DNA of 28,357 bases from JBMNOU01 sp050943215 (GTDB taxonomy: Bacteria; Bacillota; Clostridia; Christensenellales; SZUA-584): contig JBMNOU010000019.1 of assembly GCA_050943215.1 (NCBI GenBank), forward strand, positions 1 to 28,357, written 5' to 3'. The notes under the pieces were generated by a model that was not told where the DNA came from, made no database searches, and saw only the letters and a program-made list of their open reading frames with translations. Positions 16,389 to 24,463 of this stretch are shown here, piece by piece (within the stretch, counting starts at the first letter, position 1; each line of letters begins with the position of its first letter). The translations under genes were made by a program, and so were the position numbers.

Positions 16389-17748
16389 GCTGTTCCTCTT
16401 TCAAGCGCATACCGTGAAGCGTATGGGCCTTGACAGCATCAATTTTAACATTAACATAGCAACCGATTTCCTTGGCATTTCCTTTAAAACTGACACTTTT
16501 GGCAGTGCGCGTCATTCCGCTAACTTCATTTTCATCTCGTTTGCTGCAGCCATCTATAAGGACTTTAACAATCTTATTGAGATATTGGCTATTCTTATGT
16601 ACCATGCTATCTGAAACAAGCGCATTAAGCCGCGCAAGGCGCTCACTTTTTGTTTGCTTGTCTAGGTGGTCGGGCATAGATGCTGCTTTCGTTAAGGCAC
16701 GGCTCGAATACGCAAACGTATATGCAGCATCGTACTGCACAGAGGCAACAAGATCTAAAGTGTCGACAAAATCGTCTTCTGTTTCTCCCGGAAACCCGAC
16801 GATAATATCAGTTGTTATTGCGATATTAGGGACACGTTGCCTGAGCATTTTAACCAATCCTATGTAATGTGCTTTTGTGTAGCACCTGTTCATTCTGTCT
16901 AGGATTCTATCGCTTCCTGATTGAACTGGCAGATGTATATGCTCACAAAGACTATTAAGGCGGCCATAACAATTAATCAGCTCTTCTGTCAGGTCTTTAG
17001 GATGAGACGTCATGAACCTCAAACGTTTTATATCTGTTTCCTCATCTATTCTTTTTAGCAGCTGCGGGAATGATAAATCATCTTTAAGATCTTTTCCATA
17101 TGAGTTGACGTTTTGTCCGAGTAATGTAACCTCTGTAACACCTTGTCTGCAAAGCAAATTGATCTCTTTTAAGATTTCTGCTGACCTACGGCTGCGTTCC
17201 CTACCTCTAACAAAAGGAACAACGCAGTATGTACAAAAGTTATTGCACCCGTAGATTATATTGACAAACGCAGAATGTGTGCTGTTTCTGACCGCAGGTA
17301 AACCTTCTATGATCGTTTCATCTAATTCGATAGATAACGCGCGACGGTTTTTAATCAACACATCGCACAGCATGGATGCGATGCTTTGCAGATGATTTGT
17401 TCCAAATACGATATCCACAAAAGGAAAGCGTTTTATGATCTTATCCGCAATTTCGGGCTGCTGCATCATGCATCCGCATACAGCAATAACAGCACCAGCT
17501 ACAGCTGCCTTGTGATCTTTCAAAGCACCAAGATTACCAAATAATTTTTCTTCTGCGTGTTCCCTGATGCAACAGGTATTAAATACAATAAGATCGGCTT
17601 TCGCTTTGGCTTTTGCAGTACTGTATCCAAGGCTTTCGAGGATACCGGCGACTTTCTCGCTCTCATGTGCGTTCATCTGGCAGCCATAGGTCTCAATATA
17701 ATATGTCAAATCGTTTTCAACTATATGCTTTTTCAGTATATCATTCAC
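16378..17748 (-). CDS. miaB: tRNA-2-methylthio-N6-dimethylallyladenosine synthase
   Basis: Radical-SAM methylthiotransferase that converts i6A37 to ms2i6A37 in tRNA, acting after MiaA. The 456-residue protein has the N-terminal UPF0004 domain with cysteines for the second iron-sulfur cluster (C23 in YGCQMN, C59/C60, C91/C93). The radical-SAM motif CNNFCTYC lies at about residue 168, and a C-terminal TRAM domain follows. The start is GTG at 17748. No in-frame ATG fits, and the conserved family N-terminus follows directly. An AAGGTG site lies about 12 nt upstream. A good promoter lies at 17809-17837. The next gene on the strand overlaps its 3' end. Confidence 0.96.
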   Translation of the reverse strand: MNDILKKHIVENDLTYYIETYGCQMNAHESEKVAGILESLGYSTAKAKAKADLIVFNTCCIREHAEEKLFGNLGALKDHKAAVAGAVIAVCGCMMQQPEIADKIIKRFPFVDIVFGTNHLQSIASMLCDVLIKNRRALSIELDETIIEGLPAVRNSTHSAFVNIIYGCNNFCTYCVVPFVRGRERSRRSAEILKEINLLCRQGVTEVTLLGQNVNSYGKDLKDDLSFPQLLKRIDEETDIKRLRFMTSHPKDLTEELINCYGRLNSLCEHIHLPVQSGSDRILDRMNRCYTKAHYIGLVKMLRQRVPNIAITTDIIVGFPGETEDDFVDTLDLVASVQYDAAYTFAYSSRALTKAASMPDHLDKQTKSERLARLNALVSDSMVHKNSQYLNKIVKVLIDGCSKRDENEVSGMTRTAKSVSFKGNAKEIGCYVNVKIDAVKAHTLHGMRLKEEQHGI

Positions 17749-17808
17749 TCAAAATATAGGCACCTTTCAAATATTTTTCTTATTTTTGCTGATTGCATAA
17801 CCAGAATA

Positions 17809-17837
17809 ATTATAAGCAATTTTAGCTGATTAATCAA
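17809..17837 (-). promoter_or_regulatory. miaB promoter
   Basis: On the minus strand, TTGATT (17832-17837) and TATAAT (17809-17814) with a 17-bp spacer, 60 nt before the miaB GTG. Confidence 0.7.
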
Positions 17838-17930
17838 CTCATAGCCAAAATTTTGACTTTGTTATGCATACGTCTATTTATTATTAAATTTTTTAGCGTA
17901 TCAAAAACATAAATATTGACCAAAAATCTG

Positions 17931-17959
17931 TTGACATTAATGTGAGGATACTGTATATT
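17931..17959 (+). promoter_or_regulatory. Promoter of the tRNA cluster
   Basis: TTGACA (17931-17936) and TATATT (17954-17959) with a 17-bp spacer, 24 nt before the first tRNA. A TATAAT at 17959-17964 also exists but is too far (22 bp) from the -35. Confidence 0.7.
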
Positions 17960-17983
17960 ATAATTCGTCGCGAAAATTTCTCA

Positions 17984-18060
17984 CGGGGTGTAGCGCAGTT
18001 TGGTAGCGCACGTGCTTTGGGAGCATGGGGCCGGGGGTTCAAGTCCCTTCACCCCGACCA
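17984..18060 (+). tRNA. tRNA-Pro (TGG)
   Basis: Cloverleaf with acceptor CGGGGTG / CACCCCG, discriminator A and encoded CCA. The anticodon loop TTTGGGA gives TGG. It is the first gene of an eight-tRNA cluster. Confidence 0.95.
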
Positions 18061-18076
18061 AAATCGCGGTGTTAAT

Positions 18077-18151
18077 GGCCCCTTGGTCAAGCGGTTAAGA
18101 CACCGCCCTTTCACGGCGGTAACAGGAGTTCGATTCTCCTAGGGGTCACCA
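18077..18151 (+). tRNA. tRNA-Glu (TTC)
   Basis: Acceptor GGCCCCT / AGGGGTC (one G-U pair) with encoded CCA. The anticodon stem is CCGCC / GGCGG and the loop CTTTCAC gives anticodon TTC. Confidence 0.95.
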
Positions 18152-18158
18152 AAATTTT

Positions 18159-18235
18159 GGGGCCTTAGCTCAGTTGGTTAGAGCAGTCGGCTCATAACCG
18201 ATCGGTCCGGGGTTCGAGTCCCTGAGGCCCCACCA
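18159..18235 (+). tRNA. tRNA with CAT anticodon (Met elongator or Ile2)
   Basis: Acceptor GGGGCCT / AGGCCCC with encoded CCA. The anticodon loop CTCATAA gives CAT. It is not an initiator, since the acceptor pair G1-C72 is matched. The loop and D-arm resemble Gram-positive tRNA-Ile2 (where C34 becomes lysidine) more than tRNA-Met, but this cannot be settled by eye. Confidence 0.9.
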
Positions 18236-18243
18236 AAGTAAAT

Positions 18244-18320
18244 GGCCCGGTAGTTCAGTTGGTTAGAACGCTAGCCTGTCACGCTAGAGGTCGAGGGTTC
18301 GAGCCCCTTCCGGGTCGCCA
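18244..18320 (+). tRNA. tRNA-Asp (GTC)
   Basis: Acceptor GGCCCGG / CCGGGTC, discriminator G and encoded CCA. The anticodon loop CTGTCAC gives GTC. Confidence 0.95.
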
Positions 18321-18326
18321 TTATAC

Positions 18327-18352
18327 CCCAAAGAATGAATTCATTATTTGGG
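18327..18352. repeat. 26-bp near-perfect palindrome between tRNA-Asp and tRNA-Phe
   Basis: CCCAAAGAATGAA is followed directly by TTCATTATTTGGG, with a single mismatched pair. As RNA it would fold into a hairpin of about 11 pairs with a tight AATT loop. It sits between the CCA end of tRNA-Asp and the start of tRNA-Phe. It has no T-tract, so it is not a usual terminator. Confidence 0.6.
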
Positions 18353-18364
18353 TACCCCGGTTAA

Positions 18365-18440
18365 GCCTCGGTAGCTCAGTTGGTAGAGCAAGGGACTGAA
18401 AATCCCTGTGTCGACAGTTCGATTCTGTCCTGAGGCACCA
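18365..18440 (+). tRNA. tRNA-Phe (GAA)
   Basis: Acceptor GCCTCGG / CTGAGGC (one G-U) with encoded CCA. The anticodon stem is GGGA / TCCC and the loop CTGAAAA gives GAA. A37 makes it a likely MiaA/MiaB target. Confidence 0.95.
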
Positions 18441-18477
18441 TTTTATTTAAGCGTTCCCTTTTGTGGAAATGCAATAG

Positions 18478-18553
18478 GCTGATGTAGCTCAATTGGTAGA
18501 GCAGCTGATTTGTAATCAGCAGGCTGCGGGTTCGAGTCCCATCATCAGCTCCA
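18478..18553 (+). tRNA. tRNA-Thr (TGT)
   Basis: Acceptor GCTGATG / CATCAGC, discriminator T and encoded CCA. The anticodon loop TTTGTAA gives TGT. Confidence 0.95.
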
Positions 18554-18556
18554 TAT

Positions 18557-18641
<85 letters not shown>

Positions 18642-18649
18642 TAATTTAT

Positions 18650-18736
18650 GCGAGAGTGGCGGAATTGGCAGACGCGCTAGATTCAGGTTCTAGTGGGGTC
18701 ACACCCGTGCAGGTTCAAGTCCTGTTTCTCGCACCA
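18650..18736 (+). tRNA. tRNA-Leu (CAG)
   Basis: Class II tRNA of 87 nt. The acceptor is GCGAGAG / TTCTCGC with encoded CCA. The anticodon stem is CTAGA / TCTAG and the loop TTCAGGT gives CAG. It is the last tRNA of the cluster. Confidence 0.95.
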
Positions 18737-18740
18737 AGCT

Positions 18741-18768
18741 AAAAGTCCGATATAAAGGGCTTTTTTTT
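18741..18768 (+). terminator. Rho-independent terminator of the tRNA cluster
   Basis: AAAAGTCC pairs with GGGCTTTT over 8 bp (one G-U) around an 8-nt loop, followed by more T. It starts five bases after the CCA of tRNA-Leu. Confidence 0.85.
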
Positions 18769-18893
18769 GACTTTTGAGATAGCTTTTCTCCCCCACGTCT
18801 TATGAAAATAACTAATACCGATAAAGATGAAACAGCAATAACAAGTGAAGTCATTATTAAGCTTGATTTTGACGATTAGTTACTCCGCAATAA

Positions 18894-19504
18894 TTATGCT
18901 GCCAACTGCCGTTCCTCCTGAATGAGCACAATTTGCTCTGGACTGATATATGCTTTTCCAACAGACCAGTCTTCACAATGTTCGATTATATGACTCGTCA
19001 CCAGGATGGATGTAGGAGTCTAGATTTAATACGCCTACGACGTTGGTTCGCCTTCGGATCTCACGGATTACCCTTTCTAGCATGTTCGTAGAGGATATCT
19101 TTCTGGCATCCTAAAGCGAATCCTCAAGTCCTTCCTCTAAGCTTCCTACAGACTGACAAGTTCCCCGCATAAGCTCTGGAAGTATCAATATCCAGCTGCA
19201 GCCATATTTGCTTTAGCCTTAACAGGCTCTTGTATGTGGCTTCGGATTCCTCCTGCATCGGCTCTATCGCCAGAATATCGCGTTTTCCGTGTTGTCATAT
19301 CTGATCTTTTCATACAAGGCATCTACACATAATACCGGATAGATTTTTCAACCGCCAGGCTGCTTAAGGCTTGGACCTGTACATTTAATTCCCGAGTAAT
19401 CTGTGATATCTTGCCCCGTGATATAATCTTAATACCCAGGCTCTGGGTTAACCGTTGATGTAGGCTTCCTGAATTACATTCATGAGTGTCGCTTCCGACA
19501 ATGC
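18894..19504 (-). pseudogene. Decayed IS256/mutator-type transposase
   Basis: Reading the minus strand in shifting frames recovers the second half of an IS256-family transposase in the right order. The pieces are ALSEATLMNVIQEAYING (19452-19504), then KISQITRELNVQVQA (about 19370-19430), then DALYEKIRYDN (about 19290-19325). Next come ILAIEPMQEESEATYKSLL (about 19220-19285) and STNMLERVIREIRRRTNVVGV (about 19030-19090). The tail EDWSVGKAYISPEQ ends at a TAA (18894-18896). Several frameshifts, in-frame stops (for example after GLEDSL) and internal deletions rule out activity. The N-terminal half is not recognisable, and no terminal inverted repeats were found. The full stretch without intact genes runs from 18769 to 19651. 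Confidence 0.88.
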
Positions 19505-19651
19505 TCATCCGTGTGTCAAAACATATAACTCTATATCCTGAACAGTATCCTGTCTTCAAAATCGTTGAAAATTCAAAGCCCTGCAAAAATAACTGCAAGA
19601 CGATATTATATTTTTTAGAATAGAGACCCCATCTAAGTGCCGCTCGTTTCC

Positions 19652-20437
19652 TTAATAGCTCATGATCGCTTTTACAGCGTTAGCGGTAGTTGATTCAGGG
19701 AATAATTCAAAACCGACACGGCCTTTATAACCGGTTTCTTCGAGGTGAGCAAATACTTTATGATAATTGATCTCCCCCGTACCTGGCTCATGGCGTCCGG
19801 GCGAATCAGCGATATGAACATGGCCGATTTGATCAATAAATTGGCTGATGTTATCGCAAATGCTCCCCTCATTTAGCTGCATATGATATACATCATAGAG
19901 AATCTTGAGCATCGGAGAACCAATCAGTCTGCATATTTCTGCAGCCATTTGTGTCGACCTAAGGTAGTTGCCCACGTGATCCGTCGTAATATTCAGCGGT
20001 TCAAGATTCATTGCAACGCCGCTTTCCTCCGCTATTTTGGCGCAGTCTAAAAGAGTATCGTACATAGAGCAGATTTTCACAGTGTCTGATAACTCTGTAT
20101 AGTGATTGACGACTATTCCCTGATCCCCCAATGCGTTTGAGTGGATCGTAACGCTTAGCGCGCCAATTTTTTTGGCTACCGCAACAGATTCTTTGAGAAA
20201 TGCCAGATACTTTTGTTTATGTGTCGGATCAATCAAAGAATAGTCGGCATCGCCGTTAAACCCACTGATACCGATATCAGCGTTTTCTGCCGCTTTTTTT
20301 AAAGCGCAGATATCTTTATCGGTCCAGCTCCAAAACTCAATATATTCAAAGCCATCATCTTTTGCAGCCTGAAAACGATCTAAAAACGGTATCTCAAAAT
20401 ACAAGGGTTCTATACAAGCTGATTTTTTAAATTTCAT
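19652..20437 (-). CDS. hyi: Hydroxypyruvate isomerase-like TIM-barrel protein
   Basis: Sugar-phosphate isomerase/epimerase (AP endonuclease 2-like) superfamily, closest in motifs to hydroxypyruvate isomerase, which interconverts hydroxypyruvate and tartronate semialdehyde. The protein has 261 residues. The expected metal and acid residues are present: E146 (NLEPLN), D182 (YDVYH), H208 (VHIADSPGRHEPGTGE) and E244 (FELFP). The ATG at 20437 is used, with GGAGG nine bases upstream; a TTG lies directly before it. The usual glyoxylate partner genes (glyoxylate carboligase, tartronate semialdehyde reductase) are absent, so the physiological substrate may differ. It follows gap but is separated from it by a strong terminator. 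Confidence 0.82.
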   Translation of the reverse strand: MKFKKSACIEPLYFEIPFLDRFQAAKDDGFEYIEFWSWTDKDICALKKAAENADIGISGFNGDADYSLIDPTHKQKYLAFLKESVAVAKKIGALSVTIHSNALGDQGIVVNHYTELSDTVKICSMYDTLLDCAKIAEESGVAMNLEPLNITTDHVGNYLRSTQMAAEICRLIGSPMLKILYDVYHMQLNEGSICDNISQFIDQIGHVHIADSPGRHEPGTGEINYHKVFAHLEETGYKGRVGFELFPESTTANAVKAIMSY

Positions 20438-20549
20438 CAATCTTAACCTCCAAAAATTTCATCTGCATAGCATTGTCCCACCCATTCAATTTTTATAGCT
20501 AAAGCTGCTACATAAATATTTCAGCTTTTTTGTTTGGTTTGTTTCTTGA

Positions 20550-20595
20550 CAGATCAAAAAAACCAAAAAGAGCGACCGGCTTTTACCAATCGCTC
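20550..20595 (-). terminator. Rho-independent terminator after gap
   Basis: On the minus strand, GAGCGATTGG pairs with CCGGTCGCTC over 10 bp (two G-U pairs) around a 6-nt loop (stem 20570-20595). TTTTTGG and a run of seven T follow. Confidence 0.88.
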
Positions 20596-20605
20596 AGAAA
20601 GATCT

Positions 20606-21613
20606 TTATTTGTCAACCGATGCCATATGCTCGATGAGGCTCAGCACCTTATTGCTATAACCCCATTCATTATCATACCAGGCAATCAGCTTAACATAGT
20701 TTTTATTCAGCATTATACCCGCATTTGCATCAAATATGCTCGTTCTCGGATCGCCGATGAAGTCGGAGGAAACCACCATATCTTCCGTATACCCCACAAT
20801 TCCCTTTAGCTCACCTTCTGCAGCCGTTTTCATTGCTGCTTTGATTTCATCGTAAGTCGTATCCTTCTCAAGACGGACAGTTAGATCAACAACAGATACA
20901 TCCGCTGTGGGCACTCTAAAGGCCATACCAGTCAGTTTTCCATTCAGCTTTGGTATTACCTTGCCGACCGCTTTCGCGGCGCCTGTGGATGACGGTATGA
21001 TGTTGAAAGCAGCGCCTCTGCCGCCTCTCCAATCTTTTTTGGATGGTCCGTCTACCGTTTTCTGGGTTGCCGTGGTGGCATGAACGGTCGTCATTAATCC
21101 CTCGATAATTCCGAAATTGTCGTCAATAACTTTTGCCAACGGTGCCAGGCAGTTTGTTGTACATGACGCATTGGAAACGACATTCATGTCGGATGTGTAT
21201 GTCTGATGGTTAACACCCATAACAAACATTGGCGCATCACCGGAAGGAGCTGATATAACAACTTTCTTTGCCCCGCCCTTAAAATGTGCGTTCGCTTTTT
21301 CAGTGACGGTAAATACCCCGGTCGATTCAACGATATACTCCGCACCACATTCGCTCCACGGTATTTCTGACGGGTTCATACAGGAATAGACAGCTATCTT
21401 TTTTCCGTTAACTATGATTGCACCATCTTCCCAGCTAGCCGTGCCTTTAAAATGTCCGTGAACCGTATCATACTTTAACATATAAACCATATACTCAGGA
21501 TCAATAAAGGGATCGTTTATACCGAGCACCTCAACATTTGGATTGCTCGCAGCTGCCCGGAATACCAATCTGCCTATACGTCCGAATCCATTAATACCAA
21601 CTTTCACCGCCAT
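20606..21613 (-). CDS. gap: Glyceraldehyde-3-phosphate dehydrogenase (type I)
   Basis: Glycolytic oxidation of glyceraldehyde-3-phosphate to 1,3-bisphosphoglycerate with NAD and phosphate. The 335-residue length is standard. The N-terminal GINGFGRIGR (7-16) binds the cofactor. The catalytic C151 lies in SNASCTTNC and H178 in TTVHAT, and D34 in INDPF suggests NAD specificity. AAGGAGGA precedes the ATG. It has its own strong promoter (21658-21686) and terminator (20570-20595), so it forms a single-gene unit, although no terminator separates it from the upstream decarboxylase operon. The usual pgk-tpi neighbours are not here. Confidence 0.97.
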   Translation of the reverse strand: MAVKVGINGFGRIGRLVFRAAASNPNVEVLGINDPFIDPEYMVYMLKYDTVHGHFKGTASWEDGAIIVNGKKIAVYSCMNPSEIPWSECGAEYIVESTGVFTVTEKANAHFKGGAKKVVISAPSGDAPMFVMGVNHQTYTSDMNVVSNASCTTNCLAPLAKVIDDNFGIIEGLMTTVHATTATQKTVDGPSKKDWRGGRGAAFNIIPSSTGAAKAVGKVIPKLNGKLTGMAFRVPTADVSVVDLTVRLEKDTTYDEIKAAMKTAAEGELKGIVGYTEDMVVSSDFIGDPRTSIFDANAGIMLNKNYVKLIAWYDNEWGYSNKVLSLIEHMASVDK

Positions 21614-21657
21614 ACAAAATCCTCCTTAGATAAATAAATCACAAACTGTTTCCTAAT

Positions 21658-21686
21658 ATCATAATGCTTTAAGTACAAAATATCAA
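21658..21686 (-). promoter_or_regulatory. gap promoter
   Basis: On the minus strand, TTGATA (21681-21686) and TATGAT (21658-21663) with a 17-bp spacer, 44 nt before the gap ATG. Confidence 0.8.
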
Positions 21687-21741
21687 TATAAAATTTTTTA
21701 TCCTCAAATATCGGTTTTCCCTATTATTTCACAAAAAGCGT

Positions 21742-23139
21742 TTAAGCGGGATGAATCAGGTTTTCTTTATCCAGCATAGCCGCATCGACACCGTATTTTT
21801 GAGCTCTTCTGGATTCAAAAAATTTCAACGCGATCTGCGGGAACAGAGCATAGGATAATACATCCTCATCTTGTTCCATATATTCTTTAATTTCATCTCT
21901 GTACTTATCAAGCTCGGGTGCAATATCGTCAGCTGGCCGGTGAGAAATTACATTTGTTACTCCAATGCACTTTTTACGTACATCCGGATTGACCTCAGCA
22001 GGAAGCCTGCCGTATTCTCCGCGCAAAAGCGCCTTGCTCTCGTTTGTCACCATTTTATAGCGTTCCCCGACAAGTACGTTGAGCACCGCCTGTGTACCAA
22101 CGATCTGGCTTGTGGGCGTCACAAGTGGTGGAAATCCGAAGTCTTCACGTACACGCGGAACCTCCTCAAGCACTTCGTCCAGTCTGGCTGACGCGCCTTG
22201 TTTCTCAAGCTGGCTTAACAGATTACTATACATACCACCGGGAATTTGATATATCAGCGTCTTGGTATCAACTCCCAGCACATCCCGTACTAAAAATCCG
22301 TCGTTTATCAGCCGCTCGGCAACTCCCTTAAAATGATTAGAAATCCTGTTAAGAAGTCCTAGATCCATTCCTGTATCATACTCCGTCCCCTTCAACGTTG
22401 CAACCAGAGACTCAGTACAGGGCTGGGCAGTTCCATTCGCCAAAGCCGACAATGCGCAGTCAACAATATCCGCACCCGCTTCAATCGCTTTTAAATACGT
22501 CATATCCCCTGTACCGCTTTTATTATGTGTATGCATGTGTATCGGCAATTTTATTGATTTCTTTAGCTCTTTGACAAGCTCATATGCTTCGTACGGCAAA
22601 AGCAGGTTTGCCATATCTTTAATACAAATAGTGTCAGCGCCGTAAGATACAAGTTCTTGCGCGAGCTTCACGAAATACTCTCTTGTATGCACCGGGCTAG
22701 TTGTATAAGAAATTGCCGCTTCACAGATTCCGCCGTATTTTTTTGTTGCTTTAATAGCACGCTTCATATTCCTAGTATCGTTAAGGGCATCAAAGATCCT
22801 GATAACATCGATACCATTTTTAATAGCCTTTTCAACAAACATATCAACAACGTCGTCCGCGTAGTGCTTATATCCAAGAATATTCTGTCCACGAAGCAGC
22901 ATCTGCATCTTTGTGTCTGGCATCGCGGCTTTCAGTTGGCGAAGCCTTTCCCACGGATCTTCGTTTAAAAAACGAAGGCATGAATCAAACGTCGCACCAC
23001 CCCACATCTCAAGCGACCAGTATCCTACGTCATTAAGCATTTTGGCAGCAGGCAGCATTTCTGATGTTCTCATGCGTGTCGCTGCTTGAGACTGATGAGC
23101 ATCTCTTAATATTGTATCGGTAATATTTACTTTTCCCAT
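21742..23139 (-). CDS. oadA: Oxaloacetate decarboxylase alpha / transcarboxylase 5S-type carboxyltransferase
   Basis: Moves CO2 between oxaloacetate/pyruvate and biotin. The 465-residue protein contains only the carboxyltransferase and conserved C-terminal domains. It lacks the biotinyl domain found at the end of classical OadA (about 590-600 residues), and the carrier is encoded separately two genes upstream. Metal and catalytic residues are D13 (LRDAHQS), K174 (ICIKDMA, the expected carboxylated lysine), H203 and H205 (HMHTHN). GGAGG precedes the ATG. It is the last gene of the five-gene operon, 26 nt after oadB. Whether it works as a decarboxylase or as the 5S part of a transcarboxylase cannot be read from sequence. 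Confidence 0.92.
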   Translation of the reverse strand: MGKVNITDTILRDAHQSQAATRMRTSEMLPAAKMLNDVGYWSLEMWGGATFDSCLRFLNEDPWERLRQLKAAMPDTKMQMLLRGQNILGYKHYADDVVDMFVEKAIKNGIDVIRIFDALNDTRNMKRAIKATKKYGGICEAAISYTTSPVHTREYFVKLAQELVSYGADTICIKDMANLLLPYEAYELVKELKKSIKLPIHMHTHNKSGTGDMTYLKAIEAGADIVDCALSALANGTAQPCTESLVATLKGTEYDTGMDLGLLNRISNHFKGVAERLINDGFLVRDVLGVDTKTLIYQIPGGMYSNLLSQLEKQGASARLDEVLEEVPRVREDFGFPPLVTPTSQIVGTQAVLNVLVGERYKMVTNESKALLRGEYGRLPAEVNPDVRKKCIGVTNVISHRPADDIAPELDKYRDEIKEYMEQDEDVLSYALFPQIALKFFESRRAQKYGVDAAMLDKENLIHPA

Positions 23140-23165
23140 CTATTTAAACCTCCAAATATTCTTAT

Positions 23166-24428
23166 TTATGCTGCTCCAAATAGCGATAATAATACGCCTG
23201 CAGCAACCGCAGATCCAATAACGCCCGCCACGTTAGGCCCCATTGCGTGCATCAGCAGGAAATTCCTCGGGTTATCTGCCTGTCCGACTTTTTGCGAGAC
23301 ACGCGCAGCCATCGGCACTGCAGAGACACCCGCGCTTCCGATCAGCGGGTTCACTTTGCCTCCGGAAAGTTTGTACATTAATTTGCCAAGCAGTACGCCG
23401 CCTGCTGTGCCGAATCCGAATGCAAGCAAGCCAAGCACGATGATCTCCAGCGTTTGCAGCTTAAGAAACGTATCGCCGTTCGCTGTTGCGCCCACGGTGA
23501 CTCCAAGAAATATTGTGATTATATTAATTAACTCGTTTTGCGCTGTTTTGTTTAGCCTATCGGTAACGAGGCATTCTCTAAACAGATTGCCGAGCATCAA
23601 CATACCGACAAGAGGCGCCGCTGAAGGGAGCAAAAGTGAAATGAATATCGTTACAACGATCGGAAAGATGATTCTCTCTGCCTTGCTTACTTCGCGAAGT
23701 TGTTTCATTTCAACCATGCGTTCTTTCTTTGTTGTCAGTCCTTTCATGATTGGCGGCTGTATAACAGGTACTAATGCCATGTATGAATAAGCGGCAACTG
23801 CGATCGGTCCTAAAAGATGCGGGGCTAGTTTTGTAGTTAAATAAATTGCTGTCGGACCGTCCGCTCCGCCGATAATTCCTATCGAGCTTGCTTCTTTGGG
23901 GTCAAATCCAAGCAGCAGCGCTCCGATAAACGTAATAAAAATACCAAGCTGGGCCGCTGCACCGAGCAGTAGACTCTTTGGATTAGCAATCAATGGCGCA
24001 AAATCCGTCATCGCACCGACACCTAAAAAGATCAGCGGCGGATAAATCCCAAGCTTCACACCCTGATACAAATAGTATAACAAACCGCCGTACTGATACC
24101 CATCTGCATGCCAAATAATATAACTGCCGCCCTGCATAACCGCCTCACCACTTTTAGCAACAGCATCCAGCGCACTTTTATCCGTGCCAGGTGGTACGAG
24201 ATTTACCAGTTCATATGGCCCTGCCATCATATTAGCACCGGGCAGGTTTGCTAGAATCATACCGAAAGCAATGGGCACAAGCAGCAACGGTTCATATTTT
24301 CTCACAATAGCGAGATAAAGCAGCACACATCCGATGATTATCATAACAATTTGCTGCCACTGTATTATAGCAAACCCCATACTGTTTAAAAAGTTCAGTA
24401 GAGATTCGCCTAAGTTAAAACCCTGCAT
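23166..24428 (-). CDS. oadB: Sodium-translocating decarboxylase beta subunit
   Basis: Integral membrane subunit that decarboxylates carboxybiotin and exports Na+. The 420-residue, very hydrophobic protein has many membrane segments. The family motif GGADGPTAIY puts the key aspartate at D190, and the downstream conserved region around PPIMKGLTTKKER is present. The C-terminal half contains the second symmetric membrane bundle (GSAGVSAVPMAAR, MGPNVAGVIGSAV). AAGGAGG precedes the ATG. The gene lies 35 nt after the biotin carrier. The same subunit type serves oxaloacetate, methylmalonyl-CoA and glutaconyl-CoA decarboxylases, so it does not itself define the substrate. Confidence 0.94.
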   Translation of the reverse strand: MQGFNLGESLLNFLNSMGFAIIQWQQIVMIIIGCVLLYLAIVRKYEPLLLVPIAFGMILANLPGANMMAGPYELVNLVPPGTDKSALDAVAKSGEAVMQGGSYIIWHADGYQYGGLLYYLYQGVKLGIYPPLIFLGVGAMTDFAPLIANPKSLLLGAAAQLGIFITFIGALLLGFDPKEASSIGIIGGADGPTAIYLTTKLAPHLLGPIAVAAYSYMALVPVIQPPIMKGLTTKKERMVEMKQLREVSKAERIIFPIVVTIFISLLLPSAAPLVGMLMLGNLFRECLVTDRLNKTAQNELINIITIFLGVTVGATANGDTFLKLQTLEIIVLGLLAFGFGTAGGVLLGKLMYKLSGGKVNPLIGSAGVSAVPMAARVSQKVGQADNPRNFLLMHAMGPNVAGVIGSAVAAGVLLSLFGAA

Positions 24429-24463
24429 GTATGTTAACCTCCTTAAAAATTTTGCGATATGGG

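Noticed and set aside
17942..18142. A 66-codon plus-strand frame across tRNA-Pro and tRNA-Glu
   Set aside because: It is a translation of the tRNA genes themselves, again a common false protein.
18802..18879. A 25-codon frame starting MKITNTDKDE after the tRNA terminator
   Set aside because: It has no ribosome binding site and sits in decayed DNA; it is probably chance.
18805..19594. The 9-bp direct repeat AAAATAACT at 18805-18813 and 19586-19594, the right size for an IS256 target duplication
   Set aside because: The word is AT-rich and likely by chance; no inverted repeats lie just inside the two copies.
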